Shown in pieces: positions 24,991-34,848 of a DNA stretch of 64,000 bases (position 1 is its first letter; each line of letters opens with the position of its first letter). Source of the DNA: Scalindua sp964437425. Its GTDB lineage: Bacteria > Planctomycetota > Brocadiia > Brocadiales > Scalinduaceae. Under the pieces are notes generated by a model. The model was not told where the DNA came from and made no database searches. It saw only the letters and a program-made list of their open reading frames with translations. The stretch is from assembly GCA_964437425.1 (NCBI GenBank), contig CAYTGO010000012.1, positions 1-64,000 on the forward strand. The letters run 5' to 3'. The position numbers and the translations under genes are program-made.

Positions 24991-26490
24991 ATGCAAACAG
25001 AATGTAAAACAATGAAAAACAAAATTGAAGTCGCACTCGTTAATCCAAGAATGTTTATAAAAGCTTATAGTTTTTTCCCACTGGCACTCGGATATTTGGC
25101 TGCGGCGCTTGAAAACGAAAAAGTTCAATACTCATTTTACGATTTACATATTGGCTGGGAGAAGAATTCCGAGTTCATAAAACAAGTTAAAGAAGATGGT
25201 GCTCCTGAACTCTTTGCAATAACAGGCTTACTGACTTCATTTCAAAACGTTCGTGATATTATTGAAACCATTAAGGAAAATTTCCCTGATTCCAAGGTTG
25301 TCCTTGGAGGCAAAATCACTGTTATGGGACCAAGATTTATATTCGCACATACCAAGACAGATTTTATCATACAAGGTGAAGGAGAAATTGCTTTAGTAGA
25401 ATTAGTGAAGGAAATTGAGAGCAGCCATAACTATGATGCAGTCCAGGGACTTTCCTACAGAAATGAAGTTGGAAATATAATCTCTAATGTAGATGCAAAA
25501 CCGGTAAGAAACTTATCAGACTACTCAATCCCATATAAAAGATTTGATATGGGCAAATATATTGAGAAGTGTAATATACAATCTCCGGATGTTGCGTCTA
25601 TTAATATACTCTCTTCACGTGGTTGTCCGTTTACCTGCACGTTCTGTAATAATTCTGGAGTGAAATCTCCAGTCAGATTTTATGATATACCTGATCTAAA
25701 AGACTCTCTGGATTACCTCATCAGCAATTTCCAACTTAAGCATGTCACATTTAACGATGATATATTTACTGTAAATAAAAAACATATGAAAGAGATCTGT
25801 AAATGCTTAAAAGAAAGAGATCTCTCATTTTCTATCTCAACGCGTTTAGATTTCCTTGACGAGGAATCCATAACAAACCTAGATGAATCCGGTTGCAGTT
25901 ACCTCTGTATTGGCATTGAATCACCATCTCCGACAGTTGCAAAAGTTATTGACAAGGAACTAGATCTGAAAAAGTACCAGCAAAATATTGATGCATTAAA
26001 GAAAAGCCGCATTGTTGTCAATTTCGGGTTTATTTTTGGCTACCTAGGTGAAACGGAAGAATCCATAAAAGAGACACGTGATTTTGTTCTTAAAAATAAG
26101 ATTATTTATTCGGCCTTTTTTGCCAACGCTTTCCCTAAGACCAAACTTTATGATTTGATCCGTGACAAAATACCTGATGAAGAAGAGTATCTCAAAAGAT
26201 TGTTTAAGGTAGATTTAAGCAAGGATTATCTGGTGAATATGACAAATATACCTTCTAATCGCCTTTATCATCTTCGGGACCAATTAGTTGCAGATTCAGT
26301 GATTAACGCTATAAACATAAAAATACCACTACCGAAATATGTACTGAGAACCGCGGCTTTGATATATCTTGTCTTTATGCGCAAATACGGCCTTCGTTTC
26401 TCATTTTTCAAAAGTATTTTTGAATTTTTAAACATGATTGTTATAAAACCTTTGACTAAAGAGGTACCTGTTAAAGAGGTACCTGCATAA
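24991..26490 (+). CDS. B12-binding radical SAM protein (1)
   Basis: A 499-residue protein with an N-terminal cobalamin-binding-like Rossmann domain (about residues 15-150; 'FFPLALGYLAAALE' and KVVLGGKIT) and a radical SAM domain starting at RGCPFTCTFC (Cys212, Cys216, Cys219). This class includes methylases and ring- or carbon-skeleton-modifying enzymes. ATG 25012 in the same frame is an alternative start, with no strong ribosome site at either. Two other proteins of the same architecture are in this block (36011, 38775). Substrate unknown. Confidence 0.87.
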   Translation: MQTECKTMKNKIEVALVNPRMFIKAYSFFPLALGYLAAALENEKVQYSFYDLHIGWEKNSEFIKQVKEDGAPELFAITGLLTSFQNVRDIIETIKENFPDSKVVLGGKITVMGPRFIFAHTKTDFIIQGEGEIALVELVKEIESSHNYDAVQGLSYRNEVGNIISNVDAKPVRNLSDYSIPYKRFDMGKYIEKCNIQSPDVASINILSSRGCPFTCTFCNNSGVKSPVRFYDIPDLKDSLDYLISNFQLKHVTFNDDIFTVNKKHMKEICKCLKERDLSFSISTRLDFLDEESITNLDESGCSYLCIGIESPSPTVAKVIDKELDLKKYQQNIDALKKSRIVVNFGFIFGYLGETEESIKETRDFVLKNKIIYSAFFANAFPKTKLYDLIRDKIPDEEEYLKRLFKVDLSKDYLVNMTNIPSNRLYHLRDQLVADSVINAINIKIPLPKYVLRTAALIYLVFMRKYGLRFSFFKSIFEFLNMIVIKPLTKEVPVKEVPA

Positions 26491-26523
26491 CTGGAAATAC
26501 GGTGTTTAGTTACAGAAAGAATA

Positions 26524-27603
26524 ATGAATATTTTAACGGCTTTACAAAAAATTGATAAAAGGATTGCCTTACTAAACCGACGAGTTATAAGAGACAAACC
26601 TCTCTTTATAATGAGGGCTGCATATCTAAGTTTACGTCAGAAATTATTAAATTCCAGCAGGTACCGTGGTGTTATGTTTTCAACACATTACGAATGCAAT
26701 TTCAGCTGCACACACTGTTATGAGAAGAATTTCACAAAAACGGATAAGAGTCCCCTATCCTTTGAAGAAAAAAGAGATATTTTTAAGCAATGTTTAGACC
26801 TTGGCATAATCGCGTTTGATTTTATCGGTGGTGAGTCACACCTTGATCCCAGGTTTGAGGAGCTCGTCAAATTATGCAAACCGAAGATGACCTATGTCAC
26901 ACTTGCAACAAATGGGTATAATTTTACTGATGAGAAGATAAGGGGATACCTATCGCTAGGCATTGACAAATTAAATATATCTATTGATAGCTGGAATCCT
27001 GTAGACCACGATTCTTTCAGAAGAATGAAGGGGTCACACGAACATGCACTACAAACACTAAGCCTCTGTAAGAAACTTGGGATGGACGTAACCATAAGTG
27101 TTGTCGTTTATAAGGACTATACTAAGCAGTCCGGTTTTAAGAGCCTTGTTAATTTTGCCATTGAAAACAAGATAAGGCTTGCCTTCAAACTCTCTGTTCC
27201 AGTAGGTCAATGGGAAGGCGAAATAGACAACCTCGCAACTGATAAAGATAAGAAAACAATATACGAGCTGCATCAGAAATATCCTTTTTTAACTCGTGAT
27301 ATCTATGGCAACTCTCATAACGCATGTCCCGCGTTTAAGGATTTTTTTACGATAACTGCCTATGGCGATGTTTTACCTTGCAACTCAATTCATGTTTCAT
27401 TTGGGAATCTGAGGGAAGAATCTTTAATTTCAATACTGAATAAATCAAAAAGAGTAAAACTATTTTCAGAGAATGTATCTGGATGTCATCCTGCTGAAGA
27501 TAGAGATTTCATTAATAATTATTTATCTAAATCGTTTATTACAGAATCATATCCTGTCAAGGCAGAGAATGTCTTTGAGGAACTGATGTCTGGTAATAAA
27601 TGA
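26524..27603 (+). CDS. Radical SAM protein (2)
   Basis: A 359-residue protein with CNFSCTHC at residues 58-65 following 'MFSTHYE', and a conserved 'FDFIGGESHLDPRF' segment (the GGE loop). The C-terminal part has ACPAF and GDVLPCNSIH, then FGNLREESL, a reduced SPASM-like pattern. The same C-terminal pattern (GDVINCANNH, GNVRDESL) occurs in the 28718 protein, so the two are paralogues. It lies 33 bp after the B12 radical SAM gene. Substrate unknown. Confidence 0.85.
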   Translation: MNILTALQKIDKRIALLNRRVIRDKPLFIMRAAYLSLRQKLLNSSRYRGVMFSTHYECNFSCTHCYEKNFTKTDKSPLSFEEKRDIFKQCLDLGIIAFDFIGGESHLDPRFEELVKLCKPKMTYVTLATNGYNFTDEKIRGYLSLGIDKLNISIDSWNPVDHDSFRRMKGSHEHALQTLSLCKKLGMDVTISVVVYKDYTKQSGFKSLVNFAIENKIRLAFKLSVPVGQWEGEIDNLATDKDKKTIYELHQKYPFLTRDIYGNSHNACPAFKDFFTITAYGDVLPCNSIHVSFGNLREESLISILNKSKRVKLFSENVSGCHPAEDRDFINNYLSKSFITESYPVKAENVFEELMSGNK

Positions 27604-27630
27604 ACAAGTAGCACCTGGGAGAATATATTA

Positions 27631-28677
27631 ATGCCTAATTATACTAAAAAAATAAGTTCTCTGGTCCAAACACTCTTGAGGCCTGATAAATTACTTCTCA
27701 GCCCTATTCATGTACAGTTTGAACCGAGTAGCCGATGCAATCAGAATTGCCTGCATTGTGAACATGACAAGAATAGAAAGAATCCAATAGATACAACATT
27801 GGATGAATTCAAGGATTTTTATGAATTGATGAAACCGTTATATATCACGTTAAATGGATACGGCGAACCTCTCATGTGTAAAGATCTACCGGACATAATC
27901 AGCTATGCAAGGGACAAGGGCACACAGGTAAATACAACCACAAACGGTATTCTTTTAAAAAAATATGCTCAACCGCTTATAGACTCTCGTATAAATCTGA
28001 TTAACGTATCACTGGACGCGGCAAGCGAAGAGACATACTCTAAAATACGCGGAATAAATACATTTGATAAGGTAGTTGAAAATATCAAATATTTCAATCA
28101 GCTGCGAAAGAAAAACAATTCAGATACGTTACTTCGCCTCTCTATCGTTATTCAGCAATCTAACATGAAAGAGCTAGAGGAGTTTGCTAAACTGTCTAAT
28201 GAGTTAGGTGCAGACTCAATTATTTTTCAACTCATCGAAACTGGTTTCATTGATTATCGATCAAGTGAAGCTGTAGGTTCGATGACCCTGCAAGAGCTTG
28301 AACAATCACTGCATAAAACTGAAAATACCCTTGATCACCTCAAGGTAAAATCAAATATAAAATGGCTGAGGCAAAACATTGAAACGCTTTGGGACCATCA
28401 CATAATCCTAAATAACCAAAATGTCAGACAGTGCTGGAAACCATGGCACTCTATTTATGTTACGGTAGATGGTACTACCAGACCATGCTGCAATTTTGTA
28501 ACAGATGATGTTTCTTTTGGTACTATTCGTAACGGAGGCAAGGTTAAAGAAGCATATAACACAAAAAAATTTATAGCATTTCGTAAAGCATTATCTAACA
28601 GGAAACGTCCGCACAAGGCATGCAAGGCGTGTGTTCCGGAAACTATTCCTGAAATTTTATTCAGAGAAAAATTTTAA
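27631..28677 (+). CDS. Radical SAM/SPASM protein (3)
   Basis: A 348-residue protein with CNQNCLHC (Cys36, Cys40, Cys43) after EPSSR, 'TLNGYGEPL' and 'VNTTTNG' segments, and C-terminal Cys clusters QCWKPWH, RPCCNF and CKACVP that fit a SPASM domain with auxiliary iron-sulfur clusters. GGGAG precedes the ATG. It lies 27 bp after the previous gene. Substrate unknown. Confidence 0.87.
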   Translation: MPNYTKKISSLVQTLLRPDKLLLSPIHVQFEPSSRCNQNCLHCEHDKNRKNPIDTTLDEFKDFYELMKPLYITLNGYGEPLMCKDLPDIISYARDKGTQVNTTTNGILLKKYAQPLIDSRINLINVSLDAASEETYSKIRGINTFDKVVENIKYFNQLRKKNNSDTLLRLSIVIQQSNMKELEEFAKLSNELGADSIIFQLIETGFIDYRSSEAVGSMTLQELEQSLHKTENTLDHLKVKSNIKWLRQNIETLWDHHIILNNQNVRQCWKPWHSIYVTVDGTTRPCCNFVTDDVSFGTIRNGGKVKEAYNTKKFIAFRKALSNRKRPHKACKACVPETIPEILFREKF

Positions 28678-28717
28678 ATTCATTTACAATTAATAATTAC
28701 CAAGTAAAGGAGAAAAC

Positions 28718-30061
28718 ATGATTGCAGAAAGAATTGGAGCAAGTATAAGCAAAGGCGTAGGAGAGAAAGCAAGAATAAAATATTTTGATTTGGCAAGGAA
28801 CGACATAAAACGGTTGTACAAGACGCAAGATGAGATTGATCGAGTTACCGAAATATTTGATGATGCACATGAACAGTCCCGCAATAAAAAGATTAAAATT
28901 ATCAGAAAACCAAATAGTTTAAAAAACTTTTTAGTTAGATGGAAAATAAGATTTAAATACGGAATACACTGGAATAAGCCTTTATACCCGTTCAGATTAA
29001 TACGTAATTACTCATTGTCATATATTTATAAGCTTCTTGGTAAAAACAAGCATGTTTTCAGAGGTATTGAGTTTGCGCTGACATTTAGATGTAATTTTAC
29101 CTGCCATCATTGCCTATGCGCTAATATTGACGAATCAGATACTAAAAGGGAACTTGGCCCTGATGAATACAGCAAAATAGTTAAAGAGGCGATGAAACTT
29201 GGGGCAACTACATTCGGGATGGAAGGTGGCGAGCCCTTCATGAAAAAGAACTGGGTGGAGATAGTTGAGTCATGGCAACCTCATTACAATCACATACAAG
29301 CCTCTTCAAATGGTTACCTGTTTGATGAAAAGGTTGCAAAAAAATGTGCTGAGCTTGGAGTAGATACAATAAACTTCAGCTTAGACAGCGGCATACCAGA
29401 ACTACACGATATCTTTAGACAAAAGAAAGGCAGTTACGACAGAGTTATGCGTGCTATTGACTTATGCGATAAATATAAGATTAAAGTCATTCTTAACACA
29501 GTAGTCAGCAAAGCCAATCTTTATACAGAAGGTCTAATCGAATTATTTGAATTTGCGGAAAAGAGGAAGCTTTTTGTTAATGTCCTCTTTGCCAAAGATG
29601 TTGGAGAGTTTAAGGATAAAGACGGGACATTGACACAAGAGGATTTCGAAGCATTCCATAAATTAGCAGAGCCATATAATTACTGGCACATTCACCATGA
29701 AGGAAAGCTGAAATCAAACAATGGAGGAACAGGATGTCCCGGAGTAAAAGAGATGGTAAATATGACACCATATGGTGATGTCATCAACTGTGCAAATAAT
29801 CACGTTTATCTAGGAAACGTTCGTGATGAATCGTTGGCAAGTATACGAGAGAGAGCACTCACAGAATCACCTTTTGGTAAATATCGTCCTTGCTTTTTGA
29901 CTAAAGATGAGGATTTTATGAACATTTACTACCCGTTACTTAAAGAGCGTGGAAACATGACATTGGATGAATTCCGAACTGCATTGAGCCAGTACGAGGA
30001 AACCAATGGCAAAGAGGTGTATCAGGAGTTATGTGGTGGTTGTTCCTCAACGTGTAATTGA
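28718..30061 (+). CDS. Radical SAM protein with N-terminal extension (4)
   Basis: A 447-residue protein. The radical SAM motif CNFTCHHC is at residues 125-132, so about 110 residues of basic, helical sequence precede it, an extension not needed by the core fold. 'FGMEGGEPFMKKNW' is the GGE loop. The C-terminus carries GCPGVKE, GDVINCANNH, LGNVRDESL and a Cys-rich end (CGGCSSTC). It is a paralogue of the 26524 protein. AAAGGAG is a strong ribosome site. Confidence 0.86.
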   Translation: MIAERIGASISKGVGEKARIKYFDLARNDIKRLYKTQDEIDRVTEIFDDAHEQSRNKKIKIIRKPNSLKNFLVRWKIRFKYGIHWNKPLYPFRLIRNYSLSYIYKLLGKNKHVFRGIEFALTFRCNFTCHHCLCANIDESDTKRELGPDEYSKIVKEAMKLGATTFGMEGGEPFMKKNWVEIVESWQPHYNHIQASSNGYLFDEKVAKKCAELGVDTINFSLDSGIPELHDIFRQKKGSYDRVMRAIDLCDKYKIKVILNTVVSKANLYTEGLIELFEFAEKRKLFVNVLFAKDVGEFKDKDGTLTQEDFEAFHKLAEPYNYWHIHHEGKLKSNNGGTGCPGVKEMVNMTPYGDVINCANNHVYLGNVRDESLASIRERALTESPFGKYRPCFLTKDEDFMNIYYPLLKERGNMTLDEFRTALSQYEETNGKEVYQELCGGCSSTCN

Positions 30062-30106
30062 GATGTTTTTTCCAGCATGATTAAATTAATGTAGGAAGGT
30101 TATATA

Positions 30107-31492
30107 ATGGTTTCAAAATATCTAAAAGGCAAATACATTTTATTCTGGGGAATTATCGTGATTCTTCCGTTAGTAGCTATTGAGTTATTATCCTTTTTCT
30201 CTCTATCTACATTTATGAAAACAGAAGATAATACACTGGTAAATAATTTTCCTGCACAATGGAACATGAAAGGTGATGAAATCAGGAAGGAATTCCCAAC
30301 ACTGGCACCACGCCAACGTGCTGGACAATTTCTTGGCTTTGAATTTGATCCGGCAATGGGTTTCAGCGGGCTAGATGCCTTAGAATGGTATGGAGATAAA
30401 GAGAATAATTTGGCCGATAAATTTGTCATAGTTACGTTCGGAGGCTCTACCACCGTACAGGATAATTGGCCAAAGTATTTGATTGAATCTGCAAAAAAAG
30501 CTGGCGTACAAGACGATATTGTAGTTTTGAACGCCGGCTTGTGGGGATATATGACCTTTAATGAGAAGATATATTTCTCAAGCTGGATAATGCCCATGCT
30601 AGCAAAAATGGGTGCAAAACCGGACCTTGTATTAACTATGGATGGTGTGAATGACATATGGTACCGCATTTTAGGCTACCTGGAGTACAAGAACATGAAC
30701 TCCCCAAAGTGGTTTAGCCAATACCATGGTTATCACCAACATCATGACAGTGATATGAGAACAATACGTACAGTATCCGGATCAACAAAACAGCTATTCG
30801 CTAATCTTTCCAAAGAGGTTTTTCAAAAGAGTGTACGGGCGATGCCATATACTATGAAAGTAGTTCAAACCTTAATTAAAAAGAAGATAGAAAACACTGA
30901 TAAGATAATCGTAAAGAGTCAAAGTGGGAAAGAAGAGAAATATATTAAGTTAAACAGTGCTGTGGAAGATCAAATTATTGACGGTTATAATAACTCATTA
31001 CTTGATTTTTATGCCGCTGCAGAAGCCAGAGATATTCAATTTGTAGCATACCTGCAACCGATCCTCTTAAAACAGTATTACCCATATGAAATCCCCCCCT
31101 CTTTCCATTATCCAGATATAAATTATATGGGAAAAAGTCTATATAGAACAAATCGACACTTTTCGCGTTTAGCCTGTAAAAATATCGTTGAAACAGATAA
31201 CCTTTATAAGAAAGCAGAACAGATGTATAGCAGATTGAATCAAAGACGTTCCGGTCATTTTCAGAATATAATAGACGTATTTAAGAAGGAAGATTGCCGT
31301 GAAGAAGTTTTTAAAGGAGATGCTATTCATTACAACAAAGCAGGAAGCAGGATAATTGCCAGTAACGTTGTAAAAGATTTAATAAACAAAAAAATTCTAA
31401 AAATTGATAATAAAAAAGATGGATTACTTAGTGCAGTCAAAGGTAATGAAAACTTCTCTGAGGAATTTAATATTGAAAACTTCTTACACTAA
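30107..31492 (+). CDS. Membrane-anchored SGNH-hydrolase-like protein
   Basis: A 461-residue protein with one N-terminal membrane helix (about residues 8-30). The soluble domain has GGSTT (candidate Ser nucleophile, block I), 'LNAGLWGYM' (block II Gly), DGVNDIW (block III Asn) and GDAIHYNKAGS (block V Asp-x-x-His), the four blocks of SGNH/GDSL esterases. Relatives remove or add acyl groups on surface glycans or lipids. Its place among radical SAM genes suggests it acts on the same product outside the membrane. AGGAAGG precedes the ATG. Confidence 0.8.
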   Translation: MVSKYLKGKYILFWGIIVILPLVAIELLSFFSLSTFMKTEDNTLVNNFPAQWNMKGDEIRKEFPTLAPRQRAGQFLGFEFDPAMGFSGLDALEWYGDKENNLADKFVIVTFGGSTTVQDNWPKYLIESAKKAGVQDDIVVLNAGLWGYMTFNEKIYFSSWIMPMLAKMGAKPDLVLTMDGVNDIWYRILGYLEYKNMNSPKWFSQYHGYHQHHDSDMRTIRTVSGSTKQLFANLSKEVFQKSVRAMPYTMKVVQTLIKKKIENTDKIIVKSQSGKEEKYIKLNSAVEDQIIDGYNNSLLDFYAAAEARDIQFVAYLQPILLKQYYPYEIPPSFHYPDINYMGKSLYRTNRHFSRLACKNIVETDNLYKKAEQMYSRLNQRRSGHFQNIIDVFKKEDCREEVFKGDAIHYNKAGSRIIASNVVKDLINKKILKIDNKKDGLLSAVKGNENFSEEFNIENFLH

Positions 31493-31559
31493 GAGCGTAT
31501 AACAAAGAACATCCAGCAAGGAAGCTGATATAGCAAATTCTAATTATTAATGCAATAAC

Positions 31560-32213
31560 ATGTTGAAAAGAAAAATAAAATTAGCTGTTTTTATATTAAG
31601 TTTGTGCCTGAATATTGGCTTGTTCATCATTCTATTCACTCCAATTACTGAACTTTTATATAAGCCTCTTATCGTTGATGAAAAGCCTCAAAAGAGTGAA
31701 GTTATCGTTATACTTTCATCAGTTGATGCTTTTGACACGGCAAATGGCTTCCCTGATTTCAGTACCCTTGCGCGACTACAGAAAGGATTACAGCTATATC
31801 GTGGTGGTTATGCGGACAAGATAATTTGTGCCGGAGGATCAAAACTTGAGTCCACACAGAAATCGTATGCAAACATAATGAAAGATGCATTGTTATCATA
31901 CGGCATAGAGGAAAACGATATTCTTATTCAGGATGATATAGAGGGTGACTGGAATTATTATAAAAACTTACTGGGAATGGTCAGTAAGTATAAGAACAAA
32001 TACGATTTTGATAACTCGATAATTGTAACGTCATCTCAGAATACATACAGAATTAAAAAATTGTTTTTAAAGCAGGGTATACAGGCGACAATAGTCTCAG
32101 CAGAAAAGTATGCCTTAAAACCAAGTAACTGGCACGAAAGGTTTGGATTATTCCGGGATATTGCTAATGAATACTGGGCAGTGTCCCTGTTTTATGTACT
32201 TGGCAGGATCTAA
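31560..32213 (+). CDS. DUF218 membrane-anchored protein, second copy
   Basis: A 217-residue paralogue of the 24289 protein over its full length: the same membrane helix, 'FTPITELLYKPLIVDEK', KSEVIVILSS, 'ADKIICAGG', YDFDNSIIVTSS. The DE-x-T-x-x-T segment of the other copy is altered here (QDDIEGDWNYYKN). Two copies in one operon suggest two related steps or substrates. No clear ribosome site precedes ATG 31560. Confidence 0.8.
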   Translation: MLKRKIKLAVFILSLCLNIGLFIILFTPITELLYKPLIVDEKPQKSEVIVILSSVDAFDTANGFPDFSTLARLQKGLQLYRGGYADKIICAGGSKLESTQKSYANIMKDALLSYGIEENDILIQDDIEGDWNYYKNLLGMVSKYKNKYDFDNSIIVTSSQNTYRIKKLFLKQGIQATIVSAEKYALKPSNWHERFGLFRDIANEYWAVSLFYVLGRI

Positions 32214-32257
32214 TACATTTAAAAAGCACAACAGGCTTGTACTAAAATTTTGACATC

Positions 32258-32827
32258 ATGAAAAATGTTAGCCAGATAACTGAACTAAACAAAAGATCCT
32301 TCGGGATTCTAGGAGAAACATTAACTGTATTTATTTTTGGAAATAAAATATTTAACAGCATTAGATTATTAAAATACTTACGAAACATTTTATATCGAAT
32401 TGTTTTTGGTATTAAAATCATGACCTCTATAGAGGATCATGTTTTAATAAAATCTAGAACATTAAAAAACAAGGGCAATATAAGAGTTGGGAAAAATGTT
32501 GTACTTGGAGTACGTGTGTTATTGGATGCGGAAGGCGAGCTTATTATTGGTAACAACGTAACAATTTCACGTGAATGTATGATTTATACACACACACACA
32601 ATATTAAGGAATTTAAAATCTCAGACAATGTAGTTGACTGTTCTCAGGTTGTAATCGAAGACGATGTATGGATTGGTGCCAGATCCGTCATTCTTCCATC
32701 AGCGAAAACAATCGGAAAGGGAGCTATTATTGGTGCCGGATCAATTGTTACTAAACCAGTTGATCCTTTCTCTATTGTTGGTGGAAACCCGGCCAAAGTT
32801 ATAGGAGAGCGATCTATTAGATTCTAA
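32258..32827 (+). CDS. Hexapeptide-repeat acyltransferase
   Basis: A 189-residue protein with an N-terminal helical part and a left-handed beta helix from about residue 70 on (IRVGKNVVLGVRVLLDAEGE and similar hexads). The catalytic region THTHNIKEF and the end 'GAIIGAGSIVTKPVDPFSIV' with GGNPAKVIG are typical of NodL/LacA/WbbJ-type acetyltransferases. It would acetylate a sugar or lipid-linked sugar. It lies 44 bp after the DUF218 gene. Confidence 0.87.
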   Translation: MKNVSQITELNKRSFGILGETLTVFIFGNKIFNSIRLLKYLRNILYRIVFGIKIMTSIEDHVLIKSRTLKNKGNIRVGKNVVLGVRVLLDAEGELIIGNNVTISRECMIYTHTHNIKEFKISDNVVDCSQVVIEDDVWIGARSVILPSAKTIGKGAIIGAGSIVTKPVDPFSIVGGNPAKVIGERSIRF

Positions 32828-32877
32828 TTTAGTTTCTACTGGTATTAGAATGATGACATGAAAGCGATTAACGGATT

Positions 32878-33942
32878 ATGAAAAGTGATATAGCTGCCTC
32901 CCCTACTAAGAATTATAAGAGCCTAATAGTTAAACAATGTATTTTTGCACTATTCGGAATTACGTTGTTATATTTTTTAATCAGAATGTCAGGACTCTCT
33001 TTTAATGAATTATATGATAGATGTTACAATATTGAACATTCTTATATTTTGTTAATATTGGCATTTGCTTTTTTAACTCTCCTCTTAAAATCCATACGAT
33101 GGTCTCTAATTGTACGGATTTTAACAGATAAGGAAAAGCTTCCCAGGGGGTTCTTTTTTTATTACACATGTATAAGCACACTGATGACTCAAATTATCTC
33201 TCAAGCATTTGTTAACATAGGGGTAAAGACGTTATCGTTAAAATACAAACAAAATGTAAACGTAATTGAAGGTTCAAGTACCGGTGTAATTGAGCATGTA
33301 CTTAATATTCTGGTAATACTAGCATCTGTGTTACCGTCCTTTCTATTTGTAACTAAGATTCTTCCAATACCTCTGGCAATTGCCTTATCTTTAATCTTGA
33401 TAATCTGCATTATTGTATTAACAAATTACTATTACTACTTATTGTTAAAATATACATACGCCATAATATGTTTTGTATATAAAATTATTGGCAAAATACC
33501 ATTTTTAAAGAGGTTTGCAAGTTACGACTTGTCATTTACTGATACAACATCTGAAATTAAGAAGACATGTGCTATGAAGTTGCTTATCTTTTCTGTCCTT
33601 ATATACTATGCTCTCTTAATAAGATATTATATTTATGGTGGAGCATTAGGCATTGATATACCATTTTTTCAATTAGTCCTGACATTCCCTATTGTATACA
33701 TAATAAATGCAATCGGTATTACTCCGGGATCAATCGGCATCTCTGAATTCGGGTGGTTTGGAGTCCTGATTTTTATTGGTATCGGCAGGGAGGACGCTTC
33801 AATTTTTATAATTTCTCAGAGAATATTCAGCATTATTTCAATACTGGTTATCTCTATATTTGGCTATATCTATTATTCATTTGAAACCTTATCCACTTCC
33901 AGAGCTAAATTAATTTTCAAGAATGAACTTAAATGTACGTAA
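32878..33942 (+). CDS. UPF0104/AglD-like flippase-family membrane protein
   Basis: A 354-residue protein with about eight hydrophobic segments. 'LLLKSIRWSLIVRIL' near residue 62 and the glycine-rich 'TPGSIGISEFGW' near residue 280 are marks of the lysylphosphatidylglycerol-synthase transmembrane (UPF0104) family. Members are thought to flip lipids or to help in lipid-linked glycan transfer. In this context it may move the operon's lipid product across the membrane. There is no soluble synthase domain. Confidence 0.82.
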   Translation: MKSDIAASPTKNYKSLIVKQCIFALFGITLLYFLIRMSGLSFNELYDRCYNIEHSYILLILAFAFLTLLLKSIRWSLIVRILTDKEKLPRGFFFYYTCISTLMTQIISQAFVNIGVKTLSLKYKQNVNVIEGSSTGVIEHVLNILVILASVLPSFLFVTKILPIPLAIALSLILIICIIVLTNYYYYLLLKYTYAIICFVYKIIGKIPFLKRFASYDLSFTDTTSEIKKTCAMKLLIFSVLIYYALLIRYYIYGGALGIDIPFFQLVLTFPIVYIINAIGITPGSIGISEFGWFGVLIFIGIGREDASIFIISQRIFSIISILVISIFGYIYYSFETLSTSRAKLIFKNELKCT

Positions 33943-34001
33943 TAAGTAAACTTTAAAGATGTAGATGATGAGAGTGACGACTCTACCAAGAGGATTTAAT
34001 A

Positions 34002-34829
34002 ATGAAATATAATTGGCAAAATGAAGTTGCGTTAATTACTGGAGCTACATCAGGCCTTGGAAAAGCTCTGGCCTTAAGAGCGGCAGATTTGCATTCAACC
34101 GTAATTCTCATTGCAAGAAACCTGGAAAGGCTGAATAAGGTTGCAGAAGAAATTCGCACAAAAGGAGGCAATCCTTACATATTCCAGTTTGATATGACTA
34201 TGGCAGAGGAAGTCGAAGACTTGTATAAAAAAATAATTGAGACGGTTCCAAGCCCACCAACTATCTTGATTAATAACGCCGGGTACAATGCAGCAGGTTT
34301 TATTCAAAACACACCGATCAAAGTATATGAAAATAATTATAAGGTAAATACTCTGGCGGCAATCGCTTTTACCCAGTGTGTTCTACCAGACATGATTCGT
34401 GAAAACAGAGGTGCTATTGTCAATATTATGAGTGCAGCCATGTATCATTCCTTTCCCGGTATGTCGTCATATTATTCATCAAAGTTTGCATTACAGGCTA
34501 TTCATGAGAGCCTTAAGGCGGAAGTATATGGATATCAGATTAAGACAGTTTATGTAGACCCCGGTGGGTTTCTTTCAAATTACTGGAAAAACATGAAAAA
34601 AGGCACCAGACTGAAGAACTTTAAGTATCCGGAGCATAAAACAGGTCGTGATCCGGCAGAGATTGCAGTTAAAATTTTAGATGCAATTGAGCATGGCCGC
34701 GAAAATATCAATCTAGGAGGTTTCAAAGACAGGATTGGATATCACTTAAATTATTGGGCACCTAAAATTGTTGATAAATTGATAATTAACGGGAGCAACA
34801 AACTCCTTGCGAATAGACCTGACGCATAA
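34002..34829 (+). CDS. Short-chain dehydrogenase/reductase
   Basis: A 275-residue classical SDR: TGATSGLGKAL cofactor loop, NNAGYN, catalytic Ser in the 'IMSAAMYHSF' segment, and YYSSKFAL with the catalytic Tyr-x-x-x-Lys. 'VYVDPGGF' follows as usual. It would reduce or oxidise an alcohol/ketone with NAD(P). GAGG lies upstream of the ATG. Its presence in this operon points to a lipid or sugar substrate; the exact one cannot be read. Confidence 0.9.
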   Translation: MKYNWQNEVALITGATSGLGKALALRAADLHSTVILIARNLERLNKVAEEIRTKGGNPYIFQFDMTMAEEVEDLYKKIIETVPSPPTILINNAGYNAAGFIQNTPIKVYENNYKVNTLAAIAFTQCVLPDMIRENRGAIVNIMSAAMYHSFPGMSSYYSSKFALQAIHESLKAEVYGYQIKTVYVDPGGFLSNYWKNMKKGTRLKNFKYPEHKTGRDPAEIAVKILDAIEHGRENINLGGFKDRIGYHLNYWAPKIVDKLIINGSNKLLANRPDA

Positions 34830-34848
34830 ACCACGATAAAATATTCTC

